Source of the DNA: Mesaphorura yosii
Lineage: Eukaryota > Arthropoda > Collembola > Poduromorpha > Tullbergiidae
Length of the DNA: 47,580 nucleotides
NCBI GenBank assembly: GCA_009869945.1
Contig: WIXG01000493.1
Coordinates: 1-47,580, forward strand
Direction: 5' to 3'
This document shows positions 47,253-47,580 of the stretch, in pieces (position 1 is the stretch's first letter; each line of letters begins with the position of its first letter). The notes below the pieces were generated by a model. That model was not told the origin of the DNA. It searched no databases and saw nothing but the letters and a program-made list of their open reading frames with translations. Made by a program: the position numbers and the translations under genes.

Positions 47253-47529
47253 ATCAAGAGGATGATCGATCAGCGAGTTTTTGTTCACCATGTCCTAAGT
47301 TGCGTTCTACTGACTGAAGTTTTAATCCAAGCCAGCCAAGTTTAATTTTTTTGGCCGAATATTATGTTCTTGAATTAATCACAAGTGATAAAACGAAGCG
47401 TATCGTCGTAGAAGGACAACTCAAGACTGCCGTTCTGGAATTATTGGAATAATAATCACTTATTATATTTCTCACCGCAAATGTACTTTAATCCTCACCA
47501 CAGAAAATGTACTGCATTTCTCCGCAAAA

Positions 47530-47535
47530 AATAAA
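47530..47535 (+). other. AATAAA polyadenylation signal of endophilin A
   Basis: A canonical AATAAA about 280 bases after the TAA, near the window edge and followed by T-rich sequence. A credible 3' end. Confidence 0.55.
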
Positions 47536-47580
47536 TTTTGTCTCCCCATAAAGTCCACTTTTCTCATTAAAAAGCTATAT

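Noticed and set aside
1..47580. CRISPR arrays, insertion sequences, prokaryotic operons or viral genes
   Set aside because: None seen. All recognisable genes are intron-containing animal genes, with no direct-repeat arrays, transposase or polymerase motifs.

Overview
This is a eukaryotic, almost certainly arthropod, nuclear window. Every recognisable gene is split by GT-AG introns, many of them only 50-110 bases long. The genes are conserved animal ones (a DET1 homologue, USE1, LYRM1, a Wnt, endophilin A, an RNF126/115-type E3 ligase). No bacterial operon, viral genome, CRISPR array, rRNA or convincing tRNA was seen. The Wnt looks most like the Wnt4 class, which is generally described as lost in insects. 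With the compact genes and the type of methyltransferase present, this makes a non-insect arthropod (springtail, crustacean or similar) the best guess; that is inference.

Layout. The first 18 kb is gene-dense. A class I SAM-dependent methyltransferase (+, 590-1793, 5 exons) is followed by an RNF126/115-like RING-H2 ubiquitin ligase (+, 2733-4591, 7 exons). DET1 (-, 5512-7656, 3 exons) is head-to-head with the SNARE gene USE1 (+, 8399-9593, 6 exons) across a 0.74-kb interval rich in TCAGT initiator-like motifs. USE1 converges on LYRM1 (-, 9835-10302, 2 exons). Upstream of LYRM1 lies a Wnt4-like gene (-, 11009-13115, plus a candidate signal-peptide exon at 14437-14503).

From about 17 to 31.5 kb lies one long minus-strand gene (8 to 9 coding exons, about 1120 residues). 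It encodes an N-terminal PH domain most like the PLEKHO/CKIP-1 family, a long Ser/Asn-rich linker and a C-terminal coiled coil. One of its large introns holds a degenerate TTAGGG-containing repeat. Between 31.5 and 43 kb there is no confidently coding gene. This stretch separates the divergent PH gene and endophilin A (+, 43038-47252, 10 coding exons), and probably holds their promoters, 5' UTR exons and the large first intron of endophilin. It also contains two overlapping plus-strand open frames near 38-39 kb that I could not assign.

The genes do not form a pathway. They cover ubiquitin ligation (RNF126-like, DET1), secretory and endocytic membrane traffic (USE1, endophilin A), mitochondrial LYR-motif biology (LYRM1), Wnt signalling, and a PH-domain adaptor. 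I found no convincing new multi-gene system. The most interesting items are lineage-specific changes in the Wnt (a Cys/His-containing insertion and loss of an otherwise conserved His), frame-preserving intronic sequence in endophilin A, and alternative C-terminal exons in the PH gene. All exon boundaries were worked out by hand from splice motifs and reading phase and have not been checked against transcripts.
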